A stretch of 23,657 nt of DNA from a virus: the IMG/VR virus record IMGVR_UViG_3300035162_003484, positions 1-23,657 of that record; one strand, given 5' to 3'. The position numbers and the translations under genes were made by a program. This document shows positions 1 to 7,200 of this stretch, piece after piece. Numbering within the stretch: the stretch's first letter is position 1; each line of letters starts with the position of its first letter. Under the pieces are notes generated by a model, which was not told where the DNA came from, searched no databases, and was given only the letters and a program-made list of their open reading frames with translations.

Positions 1-2
1 CT

Positions 3-251
3 CTTGGAGGGTACACGGGAGCGGGGTTCGCCTCCAAGGTGCGCCAATCCGGTGTCGGGCATAGCTTGGAGCACATTAAGCTGTACTGCCTGTACATCGG
101 CAATGATAAGCCGAGCCAAATGGCGGACACCAAACGCGCATCGATGCTGACCTACTTGGCGACCGATGCCGGCAAGGATAGCTGGTCGAAGTTCGTTCGC
201 GAGTGTGGTCCGTTGCCGAAGTCGAAGCCGTCGCTATCGGATCGCCAATGA
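3..251 (+). CDS. Hypothetical protein, 5' end cut by window edge
   Basis: The frame is open from base 3 to the TGA at 249-251, so the true start probably lies left of the window; the first in-window start candidate is a GTG at 39. The visible 82 residues are soluble-looking and basic at the C-terminus, ending in a Lys/Ser/Pro-rich tail. I recognise no domain or family. The stop overlaps the next start as ATGA (248-251), which suggests co-translation with the downstream ORF. It belongs to the plus-strand group that faces the late operon. That it is a gene at all rests on this coupling and on the open frame. Confidence 0.5.
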   Translation, partial: LGGYTGAGFASKVRQSGVGHSLEHIKLYCLYIGNDKPSQMADTKRASMLTYLATDAGKDSWSKFVRECGPLPKSKPSLSDRQ

Positions 252-643
252 GTAACCTAGCCAAGAGGGCCATGGCCTGCAAGGGCTGGCGGTGGATGCC
301 GGGGATGCGTGTTGCCTGGAAAGATGCGCGGTCAATGCGTACCGAGTGGGCATGGATAAGGCTAGAAGATGAAATAGGGCACCTTCTCCGGGGAAGCTGG
401 ACAAATGCGGATAAGCATACGGTAGACCTCACCGACGCCGCCACGCTGGGGTGCTTGCTGGCGTTGGTTCGTGAGGCGCTAGGGTGCAACTGCGCTATTA
501 GGCGCTGGTCGCATGGGTGGGCGCTGGTAGATGCGGGTGCGCTTAGCTTCTACTCTCACGTCTCCGCCACCGAAGCCGAGGCCCTTGTGGCTGCTCTGGA
601 AGCCGCCGAAGGGCGGGAGGTGAAGGATGAGCGTCTACCATGA
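248..643 (+). CDS. Conserved-looking phage hypothetical protein (131 aa)
   Basis: The start chosen is the ATG at 248, in ATGA overlap with the preceding stop, rather than the GTG at 203, which would extend 15 codons into the upstream ORF. The protein begins MSNLAKRAMACKGWRWMPGM, is Trp-rich, and has a middle segment DLTDAATLGCLLALVREALG followed by a C-terminal helix SATEAEALVAALEAA. From memory, this combination (a CKGWRWMPGM-type N-terminus, a TLGCLLALVREA core and an Ala/Glu helix) recurs in small phage accessory proteins of unknown role; I cannot confirm this by search. No catalytic motif, signal peptide or membrane segment is visible. It overlaps the next ORF by 17 bp. Confidence 0.7.
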   Translation: MSNLAKRAMACKGWRWMPGMRVAWKDARSMRTEWAWIRLEDEIGHLLRGSWTNADKHTVDLTDAATLGCLLALVREALGCNCAIRRWSHGWALVDAGALSFYSHVSATEAEALVAALEAAEGREVKDERLP

Positions 644-920
644 GCTGAAGACCTTTGAGGCGGGTCACGTTGACCTGATGCTCCACGCTCACGGGTCGGA
701 TTTGCTAACCGCTCTACTCATTGCACGGGCTCGGGTTGAGGTCGTGCTCGGCGAGCTCGACGCCGAGATCGTCAACGCCCAAGACGACAGCGCCTTGAGC
801 TGGTCGAGCCACACCGAGTTAGGGACCGAAGAGCACCGCGCCGTAAACCCCGGCGGGGTACTCGCCAACCAAACCGGTCCAAGTCGTTCGTCGATAGCGC
901 GGGCCACCGGCAAGGCTTGA
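627..920 (+). CDS. Small hypothetical protein with antisense 3' overlap
   Basis: The ATG at 627 is preceded by a strong ribosome-binding site GGGAGG (615-620) at 6-nt spacing, lying inside the end of the previous ORF. The first ~60 residues (MSVYHELKTFEAGHVDLMLH..., then a helix around LLTALLIARARVEVVLGELD) look like a real small protein. From 819 onward the frame runs antisense through the 3' end of the peptidase-like gene, and the C-terminal ~33 residues are low in hydrophobics and look like read-through. The natural end may originally have been near 819. Function unknown. Confidence 0.55.
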   Translation: MSVYHELKTFEAGHVDLMLHAHGSDLLTALLIARARVEVVLGELDAEIVNAQDDSALSWSSHTELGTEEHRAVNPGGVLANQTGPSRSSIARATGKA

Positions 921-1415
921 GGCTTCGAGTACTAGGATGCCATCGCCGGCGTCATCGGCGAGCACTAAGAACGCGTGCCCGCTGTAGCGTGGGACCGTCG
1001 GGTCGAATGTCCGCCAACCCTGGACGAGATGCCAAGCGCCGGCGGTGAGCGCCTCGACCCGTCGCCCAATGCCCATACGCACGACGGCGGTGATCGGGGC
1101 GTCGGGTTCGGCTGGTAGGCGATCGGCGTAGACTTGGAGGTCGCCATACTCCCGCGAGCTCCACGGGGCGTCTGGTCGCACGCTAGTCAGTAGGCTAGTC
1201 GTGAGCGTTGAACAGTTGGTTTGCTTGGTGCCGGTCGTCCACACGATACCACCGGCAAACATGGCGGCGGGGAGCTCATAGAGTACTTTGGGCGATGAGA
1301 GGTCATAGCCCCAACCGTCCAGATACGGCGCCGCCGCTAGTCGGATCTTGATATCGAGGCTATGCCGGGTCCACTCGTCTTCGGTGAGCCCTGCCACGTC
1401 CCACGCCTCGATCAT
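819..1415 (-). CDS. Putative endolysin, NlpC/P60- or CHAP-like Cys peptidase
   Basis: The start chosen is the ATG at 1415 (MIEAWDVAGLTEDEW), in ATGA overlap with the holin-like stop; an earlier start at 1481 would run deep into that gene. Length is 198 aa. A Cys at residue 68 in KQTNCSTLTTSLL sits at a helix start like the catalytic Cys of NlpC/P60 or CHAP hydrolases. His147 in YSGHAFLVLAD and Glu164 in ILVLEASS follow in the order and strand setting expected for the His and polar third residue. That assignment is inference from motif layout plus its place at the end of a lysis cassette next to a holin-like gene. No signal peptide or cell-wall-binding domain is seen. It could instead be a non-lytic papain-fold phage protein. 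Confidence 0.6.
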   Translation of the reverse strand: MIEAWDVAGLTEDEWTRHSLDIKIRLAAAPYLDGWGYDLSSPKVLYELPAAMFAGGIVWTTGTKQTNCSTLTTSLLTSVRPDAPWSSREYGDLQVYADRLPAEPDAPITAVVRMGIGRRVEALTAGAWHLVQGWRTFDPTVPRYSGHAFLVLADDAGDGILVLEASSLAGGPRYRRTTWTGLVGEYPAGVYGAVLFGP

Positions 1416-1648
1416 TCTGCGGGCGTGGTAAGTGCTTGGGCGGCGTCTACAGTGCCGAGCACCGCTTGACCCGCGCGCCATGCTCCCGCCGTGTCTACGA
1501 GCCCTTGAGCGCCTAGCAAGCCCAGAAGCATATTGGTAACCGCGTCGAGCGTAGCGGCGTCCATAGGAGCGCCGAGAAGGTCGGCGGCGACAACCACTGC
1601 GATGGCGATGGTCGTGGCGATTAGTTTGCGGCTAAAGAACTTACTCAT
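1412..1648 (-). CDS. Holin-like small membrane protein (78 aa)
   Basis: The start chosen is the ATG at 1648, preceded by AAGAGG at about 5-nt spacing; a GTG at 1654 would add two residues but crowds this site. The protein begins MSKFFSRK, then a membrane span LIATTIAIAVVVAADLLGA (about residues 9-27), then a second hydrophobic stretch MLLGLLGAQGLVDTAGAW (about 41-58). A basic N-terminus, one or two spans and a GLVDTAGAW-type segment resemble small putative holins of GC-rich phages. It overlaps the upstream gene by 8 bp and the peptidase-like gene by 4 bp, so the three should be co-translated. Such a protein would permeabilise the inner membrane at the end of infection. The role is inferred from size, topology and neighbours. 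Confidence 0.65.
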   Translation of the reverse strand: MSKFFSRKLIATTIAIAVVVAADLLGAPMDAATLDAVTNMLLGLLGAQGLVDTAGAWRAGQAVLGTVDAAQALTTPAE

Positions 1649-1964
1649 GGGCACCTCTTAGTGAGCGTCGAGCGACCCGAGCCGCGCGGCGTTCAACGCG
1701 TCGAAGCTGTCGAGCCTCTTTGCGCGCCGGGTCAGGTCGGAAAGCGTTTAGGAGTGCCAATACGACCCTTTGAAACGCGGCGCCGTCTACTGCTTCGAGC
1801 GCCAACCCGGCGGGACCAGGGACTAGCACGTCGAGCGGAACGATGGCGTCAAGGAACGTGGCAACCGCCGCCGCCGCGAGTGCTTGGTCGGTGCCCGCTT
1901 GGGAAAGGTCCGCCGCTAGGTCTTGAGCCTCAGCCCAGATTATTCGCGCTTGGTGCTCGTTCAT
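1641..1964 (-). CDS. Hypothetical protein of the lysis cassette (107 aa)
   Basis: A GGAGG sits 4 nt before the ATG at 1964. The protein has an Ala-rich helical first half, a hydrophobic mid-part (AAVATFLDAIVPLDVLVPGP, about residues 33-52) that is too broken by Pro and Asp to be a clear membrane span, and a strongly basic C-terminus with many Arg (from about residue 76). I do not recognise the family. It lies between the coiled-coil membrane protein and the holin-like protein, overlapping the latter by 8 bp, so a lysis or membrane-associated role is possible but unproven. Confidence 0.6.
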   Translation of the reverse strand: MNEHQARIIWAEAQDLAADLSQAGTDQALAAAAVATFLDAIVPLDVLVPGPAGLALEAVDGAAFQRVVLALLNAFRPDPARKEARQLRRVERRAARVARRSLRGAHE

Positions 1965-1993
1965 TCATCCTCCAATGTCGCACAATACCACGG

Positions 1994-2374
1994 CTATAGG
2001 TGCTGCATAGCTGACACGGCAACCGCCGCCAGCGCCGAGGTTAGTGCGGTGGCTAGTGCTGCTCTTAACTGCCATTGGCCCGCCGTATCTGCGCGGGCAA
2101 GGTCGGTCGACCGAATCAGCTCGGCGACCGATTCTTTGAGATCGCTCATCGTGCCGTCAATGTTCGTGAGTCTGTGCTCAATCAGGCTGATCGAGCCCTT
2201 TAGCTTCCCGACGTCGCCCGATATAGAGTCCTTCGGCCTTAGAATTGCGTCGAGCTGGCCAGAGTGAATCTGCAAGGTGTTCGCGTGGGCGTGTTGTTTG
2301 GCTTCGATCCTGGGTAGCGGCTCGATAACGTGTTCGAGCTTTTCGACCCTGCGCGATAAATCAGTATCAGACAT
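1994..2374 (-). CDS. Coiled-coil protein with C-terminal membrane anchor, XhlA-like
   Basis: This 126-aa protein has a long heptad-patterned N-terminal part (MSDTDLSRRVEKLEHVIEPL onward, about residues 1-95) and a single C-terminal hydrophobic helix LRAALATALTSALAAVAVSA (about 103-122). An N-terminal coiled coil plus one C-terminal span is the layout of haemolysin XhlA-type accessory lysis proteins and of some holin partners. No spanin lipobox is visible. An AGGGG lies about 6 nt before the ATG. Position just upstream of the holin-like and peptidase-like genes supports a lysis-accessory role; the specific family is inferred from architecture alone. Confidence 0.55.
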   Translation of the reverse strand: MSDTDLSRRVEKLEHVIEPLPRIEAKQHAHANTLQIHSGQLDAILRPKDSISGDVGKLKGSISLIEHRLTNIDGTMSDLKESVAELIRSTDLARADTAGQWQLRAALATALTSALAAVAVSAMQHL

Positions 2375-2383
2375 AACAAACCC

Positions 2384-2590
2384 CTATTGTGGTCGCCTAA
2401 CTTTAACACTTGCCCCAACCAAGCCCGCTCGGTCGACTAACGCCTGACCGACTAGGCCCTCAACGCCGCCGCCCGGGGGTAAATACCCCTCATGAATGAC
2501 CGAGGCAAAGAGCCCGCGAAGCTGTGCGGCCTCGGGTGGCCCCTCATGAATGACCGAGGCAAAGAGCCCGCGAAGCTGTGCGACTGCCAT
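2384..2590 (-). CDS. Small hypothetical protein built on an 18-aa tandem repeat
   Basis: This 68-aa ORF starts 1 bp after the stop of the LamG-like gene. It contains two identical copies of AQLRGLFASVIHEG (about residues 4-17 and 22-35) separated by PPEA, followed by a Gly/Val-rich tail. The copies are encoded by a perfect 43-bp DNA repeat with a period of 54 bp, so the frame is kept. There is no clear Shine-Dalgarno; translation would rely on coupling. No family is recognised. The ORF may be genuine, or it may be an open frame across a nucleic-acid element (see the repeat entries). Confidence 0.4.
   Translation of the reverse strand: MAVAQLRGLFASVIHEGPPEAAQLRGLFASVIHEGYLPPGGGVEGLVGQALVDRAGLVGASVKVRRPQ
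2486..2528. repeat. 43-bp perfect direct repeat, copy A
   Basis: The 43 bases at 2486-2528 (beginning cccctcatgaatgaccgagg on the plus strand) recur without mismatch at 2540-2582. The 54-bp period is a multiple of three and keeps the overlapping small ORF open. Copy A abuts a short inverted repeat ggggtaaatacccc (2476-2489). Perfect identity in a phage otherwise free of long repeats suggests a recent duplication or selection on the nucleotide sequence. Confidence 0.95.
2500..2560. other. Mutually exclusive inverted repeats between the direct repeats
   Basis: The linker carries gcctcgg (2529-2535). Each 43-bp unit carries its exact complement ccgaggc, at 2500-2506 and 2554-2560. The linker can therefore pair with either neighbour to form a 7-bp GC-rich stem, with loops of 22 and 18 nt, but not with both at once. 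This alternative-stem layout is seen directly; any regulatory effect is inference, and it could be an accident of tandem duplication. Confidence 0.55.
2540..2582. repeat. 43-bp perfect direct repeat, copy B
   Basis: Second copy of the unit at 2486-2528, separated from it by 11 bp (2529-2539). It ends 8 bp before the first base of the small minus-strand ORF's start codon region. No third copy is seen in the window. Confidence 0.95.
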
Positions 2591-2591
2591 G

Positions 2592-3629
2592 CTACACGCT
2601 CACCACTTCGTATTTGCACTTGGGCGTGTCGGTCGCCGCCCATACACCGCCGCTAGGCTTTGTGGGTGCCGAGGCGTACGCGTAGGTTGTGTCGCTGCCG
2701 ATTAGCGTAGTGGCTCCTACGGTCGTGGTCGCGCCTGCTTGATCTCCGACTTCCGCCCTCGCCGTATTGTTCAAGCCCGTGGAGTACGAGTGCGCCGTTA
2801 CGAGATCGACCGAACCGGGCACCCCACCCAGCTTTGCGGTCAGGTCGCCAGTGTAATTTGTAATCACCTCATCGCCGACCGTGGGTGTGGCCTCTGTAGT
2901 GTCCGTCGCAGCGTCGAAGGGATCCACGCCCGTGCTTGCATGGTTGGTGCCGGTGGTGGGCGTCCAAGTCCCGACCGTTGACACGTCTGCGTCAGGCGAA
3001 ATGCGGGTCACGTACCGGGGCGGGGAGGCGTCGGCGTAGGCGTCCTGTACGATTATTTGCCCATTGTACCAGGCGCGGTCGGAGCTTACTGGGCTGTCGA
3101 ACAGCACCGCCGCAACGGTGTCAGCGGCGCGGGCGTCGGTGAACTCTGCGATGAGCTCAACGCCATCCAACACAACCCGGCCCTTCCAGGGGTTCGCGCT
3201 TATGTCGAAGTGTAAAGCAAGGAATTTCCAGGTTAGGAAGTCGGTCGCGACGGCCGCGGTCGCCTTAAGCACGTTGTCGACGTAGAGTTTGAGCGCGCCG
3301 CCCGTGGTAATCTGGATGTAGATGCCTCGGCCCGACGTGCCTGTAACCCGAATAAGACTAACGCCCGAAGAGTAGCTGGCCACCGTGGTCTTGAGTGCCG
3401 CCGAGATTACGCCCTGGTTCATTCCTGCCGTCGCCACTACGGGAATTTGCAGCTCGTCGAGAATGTCACTAGCCATGGAGTACTTCATTGGCGCTCCGGT
3501 TGGCTTGTATTGCTCGGTGGTGCGCGGCTCAAACACGTTCACCGCGGTGTTATTGAAGGCGAACCCCATGTCGCTTTGCAGCAGCACAGCAGACTCGGAA
3601 CCCCATGACCAGGACCAGCGATACGCCAT
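2592..3629 (-). CDS. Virion adhesion protein with LamG/concanavalin-like domain
   Basis: This 345-aa protein starts with a TGATG overlap with the previous gene and opens MAYRWSWSWGSESAVLLQ. Residues about 85-190 have the alternating strand pattern of a laminin-G/concanavalin-type jelly roll: GRGIYIQITTGGALKLYVD, then FLTWKFLALHFDI and KGRVVLDGVELIAEF. In phage tails such domains often bind glycans or decorate fibres. The C-terminal half is Thr/Ala/Gly-rich and probably beta-structured (TGTNHASTGVDPFDAATDTT). It lies last in the adhesion block after the fibre gene. The fold is inferred from strand pattern only; receptor binding is possible but not shown. Confidence 0.65.
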   Translation of the reverse strand: MAYRWSWSWGSESAVLLQSDMGFAFNNTAVNVFEPRTTEQYKPTGAPMKYSMASDILDELQIPVVATAGMNQGVISAALKTTVASYSSGVSLIRVTGTSGRGIYIQITTGGALKLYVDNVLKATAAVATDFLTWKFLALHFDISANPWKGRVVLDGVELIAEFTDARAADTVAAVLFDSPVSSDRAWYNGQIIVQDAYADASPPRYVTRISPDADVSTVGTWTPTTGTNHASTGVDPFDAATDTTEATPTVGDEVITNYTGDLTAKLGGVPGSVDLVTAHSYSTGLNNTARAEVGDQAGATTTVGATTLIGSDTTYAYASAPTKPSGGVWAATDTPKCKYEVVSV

Positions 3630-3874
3630 CAGTCACCCCCTGGGATTAGACCCGGATAATCAGCATTAACCTCGGCTGCGGTCTTCTCGTCCCACCCGGC
3701 AATGGTCACGGGCGCGGGGGCCGAAAGAACGAACCGCTCAAGGTCCCGGTCATACTTTGGCGCTTGCAAGCCCAGCGGAAGAGCCGCCGCGATATGGCTG
3801 CCGTCGCCCTGCACTTCAGCCGGGTCTATCTGGCCCTCCGCGCTTATGATTGCCGGCGCGTAGTAGTAGCTCAT
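3629..3874 (-). CDS. Small tail-associated hypothetical protein (81 aa)
   Basis: The start chosen is the ATG at 3874 (MSYYYAPAIISAEGQIDPAE), in ATGA overlap with the upstream stop; a start at 3901 would add nine unlikely residues. The protein is compact and acidic to neutral, with APKYDRDLERFVLSAPAPVT in the middle and a WDEKTAAEVNADYPGLIPGG end. No family is recognised. Tight coupling on both sides within the fibre block suggests a virion part or fibre-assembly factor. Confidence 0.65.
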   Translation of the reverse strand: MSYYYAPAIISAEGQIDPAEVQGDGSHIAAALPLGLQAPKYDRDLERFVLSAPAPVTIAGWDEKTAAEVNADYPGLIPGGD

Positions 3875-4290
3875 GCTTGCCTCACTACTCGAACGTAGCA
3901 AGTCGTGGTTGTGCCGATATCCGCCTTGATCGAAACCTTGGCCCCGGGTGCAATGACAGGAAGCGGGATCGGCGGGAGCGCACCGGCAACGGCGGTGTAC
4001 TCGAAGACGCCGGCGGTGATGGTCGCGGCGCCGGCGGTGATGGATTCGAACCCCTGTTGAGCTAGGTTAGCACCGTCCTCGGACCACTCGACTTTGACCG
4101 TGATCTTCGTCGCGGTCCCGACGTTCGAGATGAAGGGATGCCACGTCACCTGACGGTAATTCAGAGCCGCAGTTATGCCAGTCTCCGAAACGTAGGTATC
4201 CGCCACGCCGAGCGCCGCTGGTGCTGCACTGGTGCCGATTACATCGACACCCGCTGTGTCGTCGCTCGGGCCGTTTTTATAAAATCCCAT
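3871..4290 (-). CDS. Beta-rich small virion protein (139 aa)
   Basis: AGGGG lies about 6 nt before the ATG at 4290. The protein (MGFYKNGPSDDTAGVDVIGT...) alternates short hydrophobic strands with Gly/Thr/Asn turns (ATKITVKVEWSEDG, TITAGVFEYTAVAG, GAKVSIKADIGTTTTCYVRV), which suggests a small beta-sandwich. It has a style similar to the 133-aa protein at 7994-8395 on the other side of the fibre gene, though I see no clear shared motif. Likely a fibre-associated, decoration or tail-tip component; function is inferred from position. Confidence 0.65.
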   Translation of the reverse strand: MGFYKNGPSDDTAGVDVIGTSAAPAALGVADTYVSETGITAALNYRQVTWHPFISNVGTATKITVKVEWSEDGANLAQQGFESITAGAATITAGVFEYTAVAGALPPIPLPVIAPGAKVSIKADIGTTTTCYVRVVRQA

Positions 4291-4298
4291 GCTTGCCC

Positions 4299-7200
4299 CT
4301 ATTCGATTGTACCGTCGGTGAATTGGACGCCTTCGATCTCTAATCCGTAGATAAGCACGTCAGTGCCTCCGTTATCGTCCACAAGGGTTAGCCTCATTGC
4401 GACCATATCCCCCTCGTAGAATCCGCTGATATCTAGGGGTGCGGTGGTGTGACGCGTGACTTGCTCCACGGCGAGAACATCGCCAGTCCAGCTATATCGC
4501 GTTCCCGCCGCCGCAGTCGTTAGCGCCGTGGTGGCGATTGTGCGCTCAATGGGCACCACCACGTCGCCTGGATCGGCTACGATATTGCGCGCCACTTCGA
4601 CCCGCTGGGTGTCGAGCTGTAGATCGGGCGCTGCGGCGTAGACTTGATATCCGTAGAGCACGCGAAATGTCAGGGGGTGCGCGGTGCATATCCCCTGGGG
4701 TAACGAAAGCTGTAGATAGGCGTCGTTCCCGTTTGCCCGCAGCAAACCCTTGTCCAGCTCGTGGTTCCACGTGACGCCGCCAGTGCCCATGGTGACGGAC
4801 CCGTTGCCTTGGCCGCTCCCGCTCCATTGCAGACCAGCGGCGCTAACGACTTTGCTCCACTTGGCCAGTCCATTAGCGGAGCGTTGGCCGGTCTGATTGA
4901 TTACCGCTGCCGACTCCATAAGCCTGGACCGCTCCCAAGTTGGAGCCGTGGTAACCGTCGTCAGGATTCGGATCCGCGCATGGTACGAGGCGATGGCCCC
5001 CACCGTCGACTGGCCCCACGTCGTCGAAGCGGTGATTCCAAAGTGGACCATCTCCTGGCTTGCCGCCCGCAGATACACGCTGTCAGCGTAGCGATACTGC
5101 TCGGCCATGCTCACCGCCATGATGCCGACTTGGACCCATGCCGCGCCGTCCCAGATCTCATGGGCATACGTGCCGCCCACGCCCGCCGCGACCTGGTTTA
5201 GCATCAACCCCCAGAACTTCAGCGGGACACTCGCGGCGTCTTTGCGGAGACTGCCAAAGTAGATGGCATTGTTGGCGGTCAATGCCTGGAATGCGAAGGT
5301 CGAAGCACTGCGGCTACCGGCTTCGGCGGTCACGTCGGTCTGGTTGCCGCCCGTCACTACGGAGCCAACCATTGTCTCGGTGCCGTCCGTCGTGTAGACC
5401 GATATCCCCGAGCTGTACGGAGCGCCCTTTCCGATCCATGCAGCGGATCCAAGCTCGGGGAAGCCAAGCGCCAGGTCTGCGCCGATGAGACGCTGCCTGC
5501 TATCGCGGGTGTTGCTTTCCTGCTGATTGAATTGCAGTACGAACTCGGTATTAACCGCCGCCGCCGGGGGAAAATCAAAGAGCGGATCGAGCACCGTCCC
5601 CAAGCAACGCACCGTTGAGCCTGTGCCGGTGAGCGCCGGGTCTACCCAGACCGTCCGGAGCGTGGCGGATATCTTACCGCCGATGATTGTGACGTTCGGG
5701 CCGTCCGCTGTGAGGTGGACCGCGTTTGAGCAGTTGAAGATATTGGGCGAGTAAACCCGGATAGTCGCCGTTCCTGCCAGTTGAATCGCGTCCACGACGT
5801 TCGTGTTTCCGACGTTCAGACCTTGACATTGCCAAGTGCCGCCCTCTGCTAAAATTACCGAAGCAATGGTTCCTGCGCTTTGCGGGCAGTGAACGTCGTC
5901 GAGCGCCAAGACGCCAGCAGAGACGCGCACATATGAGTTAAGCCCGCCAGTTTCGCATCGAATCAGGCCGCCGATTAGCTTGCCGGTTCCGGTCTTGTGG
6001 ATGCCGTCGCCGATGCCGGTGGCCCCGTCGCCCTGGATATTGATCCCGGTGACGCTACCCGTGCCCGCCGTGTGCGAGATGCCCGCGTGGGCCGCCGTCG
6101 GCACGATGACGGTGATTCCATTGACGCCGCAGTCGGTCCCCATCGTGAGGATATTTGCGGTGGCCGCCGCCGAACCGATGCTTGTGGTCTGCCATGACTC
6201 GCCGTTAATCACGGTTCCCGCCGTCATGGTCAGGCCGGATTCTGCGTAGACACCGGGGCGGACGTGGATAACATCGCCGGATAGCGAGGCTGTGATAGCC
6301 GCACCGACGGTCAAAAACGGCAGGTCTTGACGGTCTGACACAGCCGTACCGTCGTCGCCGAAGTCCGCATCGACCCACAGGGTATTGCCCGTGGCAACGC
6401 CGACCGGAGCGAACCCAGCGGGAGCAGGAAAGCCGCCCTCAATGTAGGTACCATCGGGGTTCTGCGCGGTATTCGTAGCCCCGTCGTCAGCACTGACTGA
6501 AGCTGTGCCCGTTGCGTCTGTCACGGTGGAGCCCGCGCCTAGTCGAGCCCGCGCTCCACCCGTCGCTGTTAGGGTGTAGGCTCCGGTAATGTTGCCGTGA
6601 ATGGTTGGGAGGTCCATGGGTGCCCAGCCCCAGCCTTCGCCTGCGTCATTCGCCAAGATTCCGGCGGCGCAATCGACAAAGCGCCACAAGTTGAAAATCG
6701 ACCCGCGCCGGGCGTTCAGCGCGATAATGCCGGACCCTCGGATTAGAATGCCCTTGGTGCCCAAGTCCCGGTAGGCGATTTCCCCGCGCGTCTCAATCAT
6801 ACCTACGGTCAGAGCCGAGATGAACGACTTGTTCGCGGCGGCGTTCACCGCGTCGATAAATGTACCGTTCTGGAGCAGCGTCACGCCCTCCGTAATCGTG
6901 GTGAGCATACCCCAATCAGAGAAAGTCTCGCCCGCGTTGGCTAGGCTACAGGTGGACAGGAAGATAGATCCGCCACGTCCCGCCAACAGCCCGGTGATTT
7001 CAAACCGGCATCGAATGAAGTCAAGTTTGTCGGTGTCATTGATGAACAAGTACTTAGGCGTGCCGATAAAACGGACGTGCTTAAATGTGCTACCGGATGA
7101 AGACTCGATAACGTAGTCGTTCCGGTCGGGGAAGTCCCAGGTGGTCACCCAATCTGTGAGAATGTCATAGGTGTCCCCGATGGACGGCACCAGGAACGTG

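Noticed and set aside
76-489. Long minus-strand ORF (137 codons) opposite the left plus-strand genes
   Set aside because: Arg/Ser/Pro-rich low-complexity product and no ribosome-binding site; it is antisense to two coupled ORFs.
2476-2489. Inverted repeat ggggtaaatacccc as a stand-alone terminator
   Set aside because: The usable stem is short with a tiny loop and no T-run follows on either strand; kept only as a note to the tandem repeat.
2486-2582. CRISPR array or origin iterons
   Set aside because: Only two units with an 11-bp linker, no spacers and no replication gene nearby.
4761-5201. Plus-strand ORF of 146 codons opposite the fibre gene
   Set aside because: Arg/Pro/His-rich translation typical of the antisense of GC-rich coding sequence, no family resemblance.
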